Shown here in pieces: positions 16,539-26,660 of a DNA stretch of 64,000 nucleotides; positions within the stretch are counted from its first letter, which is position 1, and each line of letters opens with the position of its first letter. The translations under genes and the position numbers were made by a program. The notes under the pieces were generated by a model. The model was not told the origin of the DNA. It worked only from the letters and a program-made list of their open reading frames with translations, and did not search any database. Source of the stretch: Guillardia theta CCMP2712 (taxonomy: Eukaryota; Cryptophyceae; Pyrenomonadales; Geminigeraceae); the NCBI RefSeq assembly GCF_000315625.1, contig NW_005434669.1:436004-500003 (forward strand). Direction: 5' to 3'.

Positions 16539-18344
16539 TCAAAACTTCAATGCGATCAACACCAAAACCAGTTGCTCTATCTTTCCAAAGAGTGGAATAA
16601 GTTTGGAAATCGCTTTAGTGTCAATCTGAGATTGTGTAAAAATGTGAACAGCAGTGCAACCAACGTACATCTGTACAGTTGGATAGACATAAGGTGATAA
16701 GGGACGGAAATAGTTCATGGAGGTTGCAAGGTATGGCGGACTGTCTTCGTAGCAATCATTTGAAAGAATAATCAGATTGTGCAGGACTGGGTCAATGAAT
16801 CGAGAAAACTGACCCTTTGATCGAGAGAGAGAGCACGCAAACCTGAGATGTGAGATACGATCAGACACAACCATCTGAATTCCATCCCTCCAGACCTTCA
16901 AATCGAACGCTTTTGAGGGTAGGTCTGATTGATGACTCCTTGAGGACATAAACAGGATCGGATCCTTGAAACAGATGTAAGCTCTTCAGTTGCCTGTAGG
17001 TTGTAAGTCTCCTCAGTCATCGACAATGGTGGTATGTGGCCACATGCAATTGTTCAACAGAATCTTCAATCCTGTACCAGATTAATCCCAAGAACAGACC
17101 CAAATCGCGTCACCGGCAACAGAAGATCGGATCGCTAGATGCTGAATTTGCAGGTCAAAGCTCCACAATTTGAGGCCTAGGATGCACCTCTATCTGTGGG
17201 CAAAACTTTGCTATCGCCTGCCGAAATGGAATCAAACCTTAGCCTCGGAGCAACAGCGTTTGGAGAATTTCCTCTTCGCTTTCTCCGACACAGTTCATGA
17301 CCGTGGTGCAATCCCTTGCAGCAGGCCAATTTCAACATGTTTCAAAAGATCCTCACTGATGTCGATATACAACCTTAAATTCAGCCTTCTGATGTTTTTG
17401 CAATGTGAAAAAAGATGCACTAATAGACTTGGACCCTAGTTGACCATCAGCGGGACTGTGGTCTGAACAGAGGTCGGGAGAAGAGTGTAAAAAATCATGC
17501 TCACTGTTCCTCTCTCATGGCGCCCTAGATACACCCCTTGCAAATTGACAGAAACCTACACAAAGGCATACAGTTGATTCTCCATCACGAAGTCGAAGAA
17601 GAAGATCGATCGATTCACCACAGAGTGAAATTTCGCCTGCTCGATCACAACCTGCCCAACGCCAACACAAGAATCAGAGCTCATTATCACAGCTGATGCT
17701 CCTCACTCTGCATTTGACGAAAAGCGGGGTGGGACTAAGGAATGACAACCGACCTAACACACATCAGGCTTCATCATGAGTTAGAAGCGCACAGACCCGA
17801 TCGAGTTTTACCGACCCCGATCTGCAAACAATAATGTGAAGGTGCCATGCGGATCTTTAAACATCATATACCACAGACTGAGAAGCATCAAGATGAACCC
17901 ATAACATCGGGTTATTGCAAAGGTTTCTATATGTCCTCGAAACTATCTGATTGAAATAAATCGCTATGCACCAACAAACCTCCTGGTACCTGCAGGAAAA
18001 GCTTCGACCTCTGGGGTAGCTTTGCAACGATTTTTCTTAGAATGATCTCTTCTGGTATCTCCTTTTACCACGTTTACTCATAATTTGTTCATATACATTT
18101 TCAGACCTGCAGAATCCCAAATATCGCTTTATGTTCACTGTCATCGCTGTCAAAACATTCGTGGTCAAACACCGTATTGCTGATTTGAGAGCTCTCACAC
18201 TAATTTTGCGAGAAGATCAAGATAGATTGACGATTACCTTGGTCTGCTTCGTTTGGATCCCTTGCCCTTCCTCCTCGTCCTCGTCGTTCTTGGCTTCTCA
18301 CCATAATCCTCATCGTCTTCCGAACGATATTCCCATCCGAGCAT
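16539..18344 (-). CDS. F-box / leucine-rich-repeat-like protein (many exons, approximate model)
   Basis: No long frame exists, but consecutive short minus-strand exons bounded by GT...AG give a consistent product. A possible first exon at 18344-18238 starts MLGWEYRSEDDEDYGEKPRT. An F-box-like segment lies at about 18060-17991 (IPEEIILRKIVAKLPQRSKL, then FLQ). Later pieces include VVIEQAKFHSVVNRSIFFFD (about 17650), RLNLRLYIDISEDLLKHVEI, LGLKLWSFDLQIQHLAIRSS, then YRQLKSLHLFQGSDPVYVLK and TLKSVRFEGLEGW, and a C-terminus KAISKLIPLFGKIEQLVLVL ending LIALKF. The LxxLxL spacing fits degenerate leucine-rich repeats. Such proteins are substrate receptors of SCF ubiquitin ligases. The exon 1 to F-box join is not in phase in my reading and needs transcript data. 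Confidence 0.5.
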
Positions 18345-19391
18345 TTATTTCGACTGGTCGCTTGCCCCGAGGCGAGTTTGGACGTTACATTTTCTGAGCA
18401 CTTCAGTTACAATAAACGAAGGCGGCGTAGAATTTCAAAAATTATTTCACATCACATGTGCATATTTGAAGACTGAATTAAGTGTTTCATCTTGGACCAC
18501 CCACCCTAAGCTTGTTCACCCTATAGACCCGACCTTGTTCATACACCTTCTTTTGTTCAAAGTGGATTGTCCTATAATCGTATATGTGCAAATATCCTAT
18601 GAAGATACATATAAATTATCCTTTCTTGGTGGCTATCCGAAACCCTCTTGCTTTCTCACCCCCTCCCAGACGGTCAGTACCCCAACTTTACATCCCCCTA
18701 CCCCCTGTTATGTCAAAATTTGCATTCCCCCAAATGAAAATTTTCTACCTACCCAGTCCCCAACTGGTGATTGACCCCCACCCCTGCAATTACATGTACT
18801 GTGACAACTACCCACCAAAATGCCAGATGTACGGCACCAAAACATATCTTTGGGTAGGGTTCTCTTGTATTTAGTACCCGTACTTCCCTTTCTTCGCAGC
18901 GGTACACCGCTGCTCGGAGTACCCCTACCCCCTTTCTTTTCCTATGCTTCTACCGGAGGATTAGCCCCTCTGATGATGCCGGCTCCATGCGAGCAATGGA
19001 CACGTGTCCCTTGTCGCATCGCTACCAATGCCAGCACAGACATTCAACATGCTATTTTTCTACCATGTGTGAACCGGTGTTGAGCAGATATGCATGGATT
19101 GATTGCGAGAGATAAGTCTCTAATAAGAAGATTGATGCTACCTGACTTCGTCAGAATATTTAGATTGAATGATCATCATGGTTGATATCCAAATGCCATC
19201 TGATGGAATGGTTTCTATCCTGCCCACCATGATCCGAACATTCTTGATTTCTCGTTGATTCTCATGGAGCAGGCCGGACTCTCGAGTTCCCGAGGTTGAC
19301 AGCAAAGTGAGGTCACCGGCGAAGGTGGGCTGGTTCTCTTCTGTGATGCGAATGGTGTGACTCTCATTGTAGTGATCTAGTATCCTCCAAG
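18345..19391. other. Intergenic region with CCCCTACCC-rich island
   Basis: The part at 18640-18960 is rich in CCCCAAC, CCCTACC and CCCACC words like the island at 1-215. No gene is seen. The stretch just before 19392 is the AP-2 alpha promoter side. Confidence 0.45.
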
Positions 19392-22300
19392 ATGGCGATG
19401 CGAGGTTTGACGCAGTTCATCGGAGACATCCGAAACTGTGCAAACAAGGAAGAGGAGAGAAAACGTGTCGACAAGGAGATGGCCAACATCAGGAAGCACT
19501 TCAAGGAAGCCACCAAACTGACAGCGTAAGACGAAGATTGAATCAAAGATCCTACTGTAACATTTAACGCGGTGGCGCTGACGCCTGTTTCAGGTACCAG
19601 AAAAAGAAATATGTTTGGAAGATGCTGTACATCTACGTATTGGGCTATGAAGTGGATTTTGGGCACATGGAAGCTTTGAATCTCATCACTGCGCAAGGAT
19701 ACAGCGAAAAAATGGTGGGATATCTTGCTTGTGTCTTGTTACTCAGCGAGACGAACGAATTTCTTCGCCTTATCATCAACAGGTGATAAAGTCATTTTGC
19801 GTAGGATATGCAAGCTGAAGCATTTTTGCAGTGTCAAGAATGACCTGATGTCTGCAAACGAAGAGATCCAAGGCCTGGCTTTGGCGTGTGTTGCCAATGT
19901 TGGTGGACGTGAGTTTGCTGAAACCCTGGCGGGAGATGTTCAGAGAATCCTGCTTTCAAACCATTCACGACCACAAGCCAGAAAGAAAGCGGCACTTTGC
20001 ATGCTCCGCTTGCTTCGAAAATATCCAGATGCATTCGGTGAAGATGGAATTGGTGGAAATCAGGACCAAAGAGATTCTCTCTACGATCTTCTGGAAGACC
20101 CCTCGCTTGGAGTTGTAACCGCGACCATGTCGTTGCTCATTGGCTTGGTCTCGCACAACCCAGAACTTTGGACTGACTCTGTGAACAAATGCTGCAAACT
20201 TCTATCGAAATTGAATCATCCCAACGCAGCTAAAGAGTTTGGTCAAGAATACGTGTATTACAAGACCATCAACCCCTGGCTCCAGGTCAAAATACTCCGT
20301 TTGTTGCAGTATTATCCTCCACCTGAGAGACATGAAGTCCACACCAAGCTTTGTGACGTTCTCCTACATATCATATCTGATGCACAAATGCAGAAGAACG
20401 TGAACACGAATAACTCGGCCCATAGTGTTGTATTTGAGGCAATCAATTATGTTATCCACATGGAAACAAACAAAGAATTGATATCTTCTGCAGTCAGTAT
20501 GCTGGGACAGCGAATGACTGCATCAAATCAACCAAATTATCGCTATTTGGCTCTTGATGCAATGCAAAGAATGTCTCATATTCCAGATGCTGCTCAACAG
20601 TTCAAGAAGCACCAGGAAACTATTATCAAATCGCTGAAAGACAACGATGTTTCGCTCAGACGAAGGGCGTTGGATGTTCTGTACTCGATGTGCGACAGCA
20701 AGAATTCTGAACAAGTAGTGGGTGAGCTTCTAGACTATTTGCAGGGAGGCGATTATGCTATCAGGGAGGAATTAGTTCTTCGTGTCGCCATCCTTGCAGA
20801 ACGTTTCTCGCCGAACCTGCAGTGGTACGTGGACACTATTCTTAAGCTCATGACTCTTGCTGGTGACTACGTTTCCGATCACATTTGGATGCGAGTTGTG
20901 CAGATCGTAACCAATAATGAGGAGTTGCAGCTATATGCGGCTGAGACATGCTATCGATCTCTGAAGAGTGAGTCAGTGCATGAGAGTATGATCAAATGTG
21001 GTGGGTACATCCTTGGAGAGTTCGGTCATCACATTGCTCACAAGAACGAAACTTCGCCTGACAATCAGTTTATGATCTTGAAAGAGAAATTTCATGCGTG
21101 TGAGCAGTGGGAGACAAAACAGATTCTGATCAGCTCTTGCGTGAAGCTCGTGAATGTTCATCCGCAAATCAAAGGGGCTGTGGTGGAACTCCTCAAGAAG
21201 CACACAACTACTATCGACGCTGAGCTGCAGCAGCGTGCAATCGAATACCTTGCGCTAACTGCTCCTGGGAAAGAGACCATGTTGGAAACTGTGCTGGATG
21301 TCATGCCGAACTTCCCAGAGCGAGAGAGTATTCTCACAAAGAAGATCAAGGAGCGAGAGCGTGTTTCAACGACTGATAGGACAGCAGCACAGATCAAGAG
21401 TGAACAAAACAAGGACGATGAAGATGGTCCACAAACTGTTGACTTGTCTGCTAGTGCTGTCAAGTCAAGCGCAAGCAGAGCAAAGTCTCAACTCTCTCCG
21501 TCGCAGAACCCTCACAACGACTTGCTTGACCTTACGGCCGAGGAGCCTTCGCACATGGGCGGCGGCGGCGGCGGCGGCGGCGGTGGAAATCTTGACGATT
21601 TACTTGGAGCTCCATCACAGCCTGCTGCAACCCAGAAGTCTCAGAACTTGGGTGGACTGGACGATCTGCTCGGAGGCGGTTCGCCACCACCACCAGCCCA
21701 CGGCGCCCAGCAGGGCAGCCTAATGGATGATATGCTGGGATTGGGAAGTGCCCCAGCAGCAACTGTAGCTGGCTCAAACCAGGTCTGTATTCAGAGGTTT
21801 GCATCCATTTCTGAATGTGCTTTCAGTCTTTGGACGATTTGTTATCCGGACCAAGCAAGCCTCAGGCTTCTGCGTCGGTACCTGCTGACATGCACAAGGC
21901 TGGTGGCTCTGGGGCGCAGGGGCTGGACGTTGTTTTCAAGTGCGTGTCCAACGGGTCAGGAATTGGTGAGTTGTATTCATTTTTCTTTTTCGTGTTAAAA
22001 TCATTTTTCTGTAGTTTATGAAGATCCGATCATCAACGTTCAGGCGCAACTTGCAGTTCAGGGGAATGTTGCGAAAATTTTGCTGCGTTACACAAACAAA
22101 TCCTTTTCGGAGATCTCTGCATTCAAGACTGCAGTGCAGCAGGTAAAAGTGTGAAGGATTTGTAATTCTTCTTTTACTGACGTTTGGAGCTTTCAGATCC
22201 CAGCGATGTTGTTCCAAGTGCAAGACGCAGCCACCTCCATTGCACCCAACGCGACTATAACACAACAAGTCCAGATGCAGGCCAAGACCTACTTCTCGGA

Positions 22301-22783
22301 ACCCCCCAAGCTCGCCTTGTCTTTCTCAGCCCAAGGAAGTCCGCGGCAAGTTACAACCTGGCTTCCGGTTCACGTCTGCAAGTTTCAGCAGCCGGTCACA
22401 TGCAACAAAGATCAGTACTTTGCAGTCTGGGGTAAAATCACAGGGGCGCCAAACGAGTCTGTCAACGTGTTCAAATCTCCTCGTCCGATCGTCAGGACTG
22501 ATGTAGAGAATGTGGTCAAGACCATCAACTACTCGGCTCTGCAAGGAGTGGACCCCAACCCCAACAACGTATGCGGCGCGGCAAAGATCAACCTTGGCGC
22601 AGGGGACGTCTACTGCGTGATCCGTCTAGAGATTGATTCGGCCCAACAAGCGTACAAGCTTACAGTGAAGACCAACAACGCTCAGGTGACTAGAGAGGGG
22701 GGATGGGGGTGCAATGCTCTCTAACGTGTGGTCAGGTCACGGAGGGTACAAAGGCAATTTTGATGAGCATCCTTTCCTCTTAA
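19392..22783 (+). CDS. AP2A: AP-2 complex subunit alpha (alpha-adaptin)
   Basis: Seven in-phase exons: 19392-19525, 19594-19782, 19832-21782, 21827-21965, 22015-22142, 22197-22685 and 22736-22783. The N-terminus ([20 protein letters not shown], then [29 protein letters not shown]) is diagnostic of the alpha trunk. It continues as an adaptin alpha-solenoid ([63 protein letters not shown]). The hinge is Gly-rich with a GGC run and carries DLLDLTAEE, a clathrin-box-like motif, plus repeated DDLL motifs. The ear follows ([20 protein letters not shown] to [15 protein letters not shown]). It links cargo and clathrin at the plasma membrane in endocytosis. An apparent frame through the second intron is an artefact. 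Confidence 0.95.
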
Positions 22784-24182
22784 TCTTTCAAGAGAATAGA
22801 TCTTACTCCTCGCACCAGAGACTGGCAGAGGATGATAAGCAAACCAAGATTGAGCGCTGCATTATCAAACTTGTACACATGCTGTTATTCATGAGGTCAT
22901 CTTTCAATCTTCTATCTCGTTATGCCTCTTTTGTCGAGCTCCTCAGTGGCTCAGCACCAAGGCAAATGAAGCGAACCTGAAACCTACTTGATGGCGAGCA
23001 GTTGATAATATGGCAGATTCTCTGCTGGTGGGCTATATTCGGCTGGTTCTTGACAACTCCAATGTCGATCCCCTACATGTCATTGCTAGTTGTAGTACAG
23101 CAGACGGTGAATCCTCTCCCAGCTCAGCGATAACTTCACTCATGCAATCCAATGTCTCAAGGGCTTTTTTTGATGATTGTTCGCATCACTTTATGATTAC
23201 TGCACTTTTATATGATAGCTCGGATTATTAGTCGCATCACTTTCATCCTCGCTTTATGCGTCCGCTTCGTCTGTTCATTCGTCCCTAGCGCCAGCTGTTG
23301 TATAGTCCATCTTAACATTGCTGGCTGGAATGACAATCGGCGTCCCCAAGGGTCCAGTAATTCATTTCCTCCTGTTTGTTCAGTGTTATACCAAAGGTGA
23401 CGAAAACCTAGTAGTGAGAACATCGTCCATCATGCCAAGACATTGGTTCACAAGTGATGAACCTGCAGCGATCTTTCGCACTTGCAACACTCAAACTAGA
23501 TAATGGAGTCGTTCGATGCTGTCAGAGAGGACGGAAGGGGTCCTCAGCTCGGAAGGCCTCTGCTCAGAGGAGGGGGCGGTCACAAGCCTGCACGGGGGGA
23601 TGCAGGTGACGCTTGTTTTTCCTACTGCCAGGTGAGTATGTTGGCGGGATTATTCTTGAGTACCCTATCTTTCATCCTCATTTCAGATGGGAAAAGTGGG
23701 GTGGGGTTACCCACAAGCTTCATTGCTGTGTAGTATCTTGTTTGTACCAGGAACGTGATGTTGTACGATGAATTTTCACAGTACAAATTTGCAATTACAA
23801 AGTCTTTTTTTTTCGTAAGATGAATTGTTCATATCCAGTACTTGGTGGGTTGCGAAACAGTAAAAATAGAGACATTATGAACAAATTAAAATATGACAAC
23901 ATTTTAAATGCATACCAGATGTGGACTCTGTGCTTGATGGATCGGTTGCTTTGTCCGCTAGGGTGGGGTCAAATGTTTCACAACTTTGTTACATCACCCC
24001 GGTGTATTTAGTTCTATTTTGAGGGAAATGGGGGGTACAGGGTGAGGCACTTCGCGTCAGGTGGTCAAGGGGTGGGTGAAAGTTCGATGTGGGCCTCTAT
24101 TTGTACTGCTTCAGTTCAATCATGGTACTGAATAAAAACTGGTGTTTTAAGAGATATAAAACAACTTGTCTCGTCCGCCACC
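22784..24182. other. Mostly non-coding stretch with one weak gene candidate
   Basis: At 23212 an ATG opens MIARIISRITFILALCVRFV followed by CSFVPSASC, which looks like a signal peptide plus Phe-first plastid transit peptide. Downstream exon-like pieces (23505-23606) lack a recognisable domain. The stretch at 23990-24100 is G-rich and resembles the GGGGTAGGG islands. Nothing else is supported. Confidence 0.3.
24155..24160 (+). promoter_or_regulatory. TATA-like box of the orphan helicase gene
   Basis: GAGATATAAAA lies 23-28 bases before the ATG at 24183, and the ATG sits in GCCACCATGG, a textbook strong initiation context. The implied leader is very short, perhaps zero to a few bases if TATA spacing is normal. 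Confidence 0.4.
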
Positions 24183-25883
24183 ATGGCTTCGGATGCGGCA
24201 ACGAGCTATCAAGATATCCAGAGAAAACTGGATAACATGGACACAGGGGATCTTGCAGCCGAAGTACTGCCAGTCTTCTTCAATTGTTTCATGGAGAACA
24301 AAACCTGCAAAGCTGGCGACTTCAACTTTGACGTGAAGAGGGTCATTGTTCAAAATCTTGATGCCCTCAAAAGAGCACGTGATGGAAATGGCGGATGGAA
24401 ACTAGGCACAGAACTCTCATGCTCCGAAATTTTAGCAGGAGGATCAACACAGAACGGCAAGACCATGGTGAAAGCTGTGGTTCTTTGGATCTGCAACTAC
24501 TTCAAAGTAGGATCCGTTGTTTTGTCAACTACGAAGCGAGGAACTCGGTCCCTCTTTGAAAAACTCCATCCACCCGCCGAGGAAGAGAAGGATAGCTCCA
24601 CCGAACGTGGAACAAGGCACAAGCTTAAGATGCCCGTTCCTCCAATTTGTTTGGCTGGTCGAAGATTAGATCAGGAAACAATCAAGAAGAACGTGATGAT
24701 CAGCGCAACTCTGTTTGCCAACGACACGGCTCAGAAGATCACAAAGATCTCTGAGTTGTTCGAGTCGGATGACGAAATCCGCAAACTTCCGATGATTCTG
24801 ATCGTGGATGAAGCCGACTCGTTCTACCGCAGGAAGAACAAAACTACCCAGCTGGAGGCAGCCATGGACTCCTTCATTGCAATCGTCAGGCCGATCCTGC
24901 GCTGGAATGTTTCCGCAACCTTGATCCCAGTTGTCATGCACATGAAGCAGGACAAGAAGGAGATTGATTGCGAATCGATCATTTACACAGAGCTCGGATC
25001 GAATTATTTGGGCGCAGAATCTTTTGTGCCTCCCCAACGTGATGGAAGAGACGTGTTCTTGAATCCTAAGGATAAGAAAGATGCAGAGGAGGCCATGGAT
25101 TTAGTATACAAGGACGCCTTCCAGAAAAGAGGATCCCTCACCCTGGTTATCACGAATCCAAAGGTTCATGGACCCAGCGGTATATTCGCACAAGCCGAAA
25201 AAGTCTTGAGAAAATTTCCTCATGTTGCTGCTCTGATCGTCTCGCATGAAGGCATAACTCTCAAGCCGCCCACGAAACCGATGCTTGCAACCAATGCTTT
25301 TACTCCCATGACGGACCAGAAACTCCTAGATTTGCACCGTAAGTTCAAGGGGAAAACTGCCTCGTATGCCATTGAGCAGGTCGACGAAAACTTTGGAATC
25401 GAGACCCCCCTTGTTATCTTTGGATATCGTCTTATGATACGCGGCGACAGCTTTGTTTCGAAGAAACGTGTGCCAACACACCTCATCTGCGCTTTAGGAA
25501 AACAGATGAGCATAGAGAAGGTCGTGCAAGCTTGCGGTCGAGCGACGTATCAGCGGTCATCTAGTCACTACAACTTCCATGAAGAAAAGAAGGTCGTCGT
25601 CCTGACATATCCTCTTGACTTCGACACGACTCGAGCTTACCCTCGTTTCCTGGCTGAGCTGCACGCAAAGATGAAAGATCGAGGCCTGACGCTCGCGAAG
25701 GCTCTTTCTGCACGAGAGGTCTACAGCTATAGAGCAAACATCCAGCCAAAAGGTCAGCTGAGGAGTATCGGGCAGAAGTTGGACGAGCTGAAGCTCAACG
25801 TTCGATTCGAGGATCCACCGCGGGGGGAGGAGGGGCGCGGTGCGAAATGGCTGCGAGAAACTATGGGGGAGCAAGAGGCTTGA
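24183..25883 (+). CDS. Orphan SF2 helicase-like ATPase, intronless
   Basis: A single 566-codon frame with no intron. Core motifs in order: Walker A GSTQNGKT (residues 87-94), Walker B DEAD (209-212, in MILIVDEADSF), SAT (244-246, in WNVSATLIP), and a motif-VI-like QACGRATYQR (449-458). This is the motif series of superfamily-2 helicases and translocases. The Q motif of DEAD-box RNA helicases is not evident, and the spacing differs from ordinary DEAD-box proteins. A weaker resemblance to Z1-type ATPase domains of prokaryotes and phages (GGSTQNGKT, MSIEKVVQACGRA) is my impression only. The lack of introns among intron-rich neighbours suggests retroposition, transfer, or origin in a mobile or viral element. 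The substrate and role are unknown. Confidence 0.75.
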   Translation: MASDAATSYQDIQRKLDNMDTGDLAAEVLPVFFNCFMENKTCKAGDFNFDVKRVIVQNLDALKRARDGNGGWKLGTELSCSEILAGGSTQNGKTMVKAVVLWICNYFKVGSVVLSTTKRGTRSLFEKLHPPAEEEKDSSTERGTRHKLKMPVPPICLAGRRLDQETIKKNVMISATLFANDTAQKITKISELFESDDEIRKLPMILIVDEADSFYRRKNKTTQLEAAMDSFIAIVRPILRWNVSATLIPVVMHMKQDKKEIDCESIIYTELGSNYLGAESFVPPQRDGRDVFLNPKDKKDAEEAMDLVYKDAFQKRGSLTLVITNPKVHGPSGIFAQAEKVLRKFPHVAALIVSHEGITLKPPTKPMLATNAFTPMTDQKLLDLHRKFKGKTASYAIEQVDENFGIETPLVIFGYRLMIRGDSFVSKKRVPTHLICALGKQMSIEKVVQACGRATYQRSSSHYNFHEEKKVVVLTYPLDFDTTRAYPRFLAELHAKMKDRGLTLAKALSAREVYSYRANIQPKGQLRSIGQKLDELKLNVRFEDPPRGEEGRGAKWLRETMGEQEA

Positions 25884-26043
25884 AAATTGCCCCGGATCAC
25901 CGTGGCACTGCATGGTGAAGCAAACAGAAAAATCAGAAAAAAAAAATGGGCAACAAAGATTCATGACGACGAAGCAAGCCGGGCGCGGTTCAATCACCGG
26001 GCCTACTGATTATCCTTGCAAGTCATGGGTGTGAGATAATTGT

Positions 26044-26077
<34 letters not shown>

Positions 26078-26660
26078 CTTGGTGCAGAAATTTTGTATTT
26101 GTTCGAAACTATGATTGTAATTTGAAAATTCCTTTTATTCTTGATTTGATGTAATGTAACCAGGCTCGGAGCTGTCATTGCCGCTGACAGTGAACGAGAA
26201 AGATATTTTTTTTTATTTCAACGATCAATCTTTCCATCACATGTTTTCTTCGCTTCTTTCAATAAACAAGACATATTCTCTTTCATCGTTGGTGCTGCGA
26301 AGTTCTAACGGTCGGGGCCCTGCCTGTTAGCTGACCGTCCGAGGCTCCGGAGGCCCGTCGCCCGACCGTCTGCCGCCATCAGCCTCACTCAACTGGACTG
26401 TTCTGCTTACATGTCATAGTCAACGTCGTTAAGTTCAGTCATACAGTACTTGGCATTCGCACACAGAATCGCACACGCTGCAGACCGTCACCGTCGCTGG
26501 CGCAGCGGCGCGGCTCTGACTTATTACTGTCAGTGTCGCAGGTCAGTGTCGCTGGCGCTGCAGCTCTGGTCTACCGCTCTTCGCGGTTCCGCCTATTGCA
26601 ATCGGGGAAATGCAAAATGCATTTCGGGATGACGAGGGGACTTGAAGCTGGAGGTGGGTG
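25884..26660. other. Intergenic region with microsatellite and G/C-rich patch
   Basis: It contains a (TG)n run at 26048-26076 and a G/C-rich patch at about 26305-26400. The word CCGAGGCTCC followed by GGAGGCCCG in this patch recurs at 35066-35090, tying it to the dispersed G/C-rich family. No gene is seen. Confidence 0.5.
26048..26076. repeat. (TG)n microsatellite
   Basis: About 14 uninterrupted TG units, 165 bases after the stop codon of the orphan helicase gene. Confidence 0.95.

Noticed and set aside
18131-19083. Plus-strand frames rich in Pro, Ser and Thr
   Set aside because: They coincide with the CCCCTACCC-type island or with antisense of the F-box gene exon, with no domain and no start context.
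19725-19831. Apparent N-terminal extension of the AP-2 alpha frame ([14 protein letters not shown])
   Set aside because: It starts inside an exon in the wrong frame and reads through an intron. The spliced exons restore the conserved alpha-adaptin sequence.
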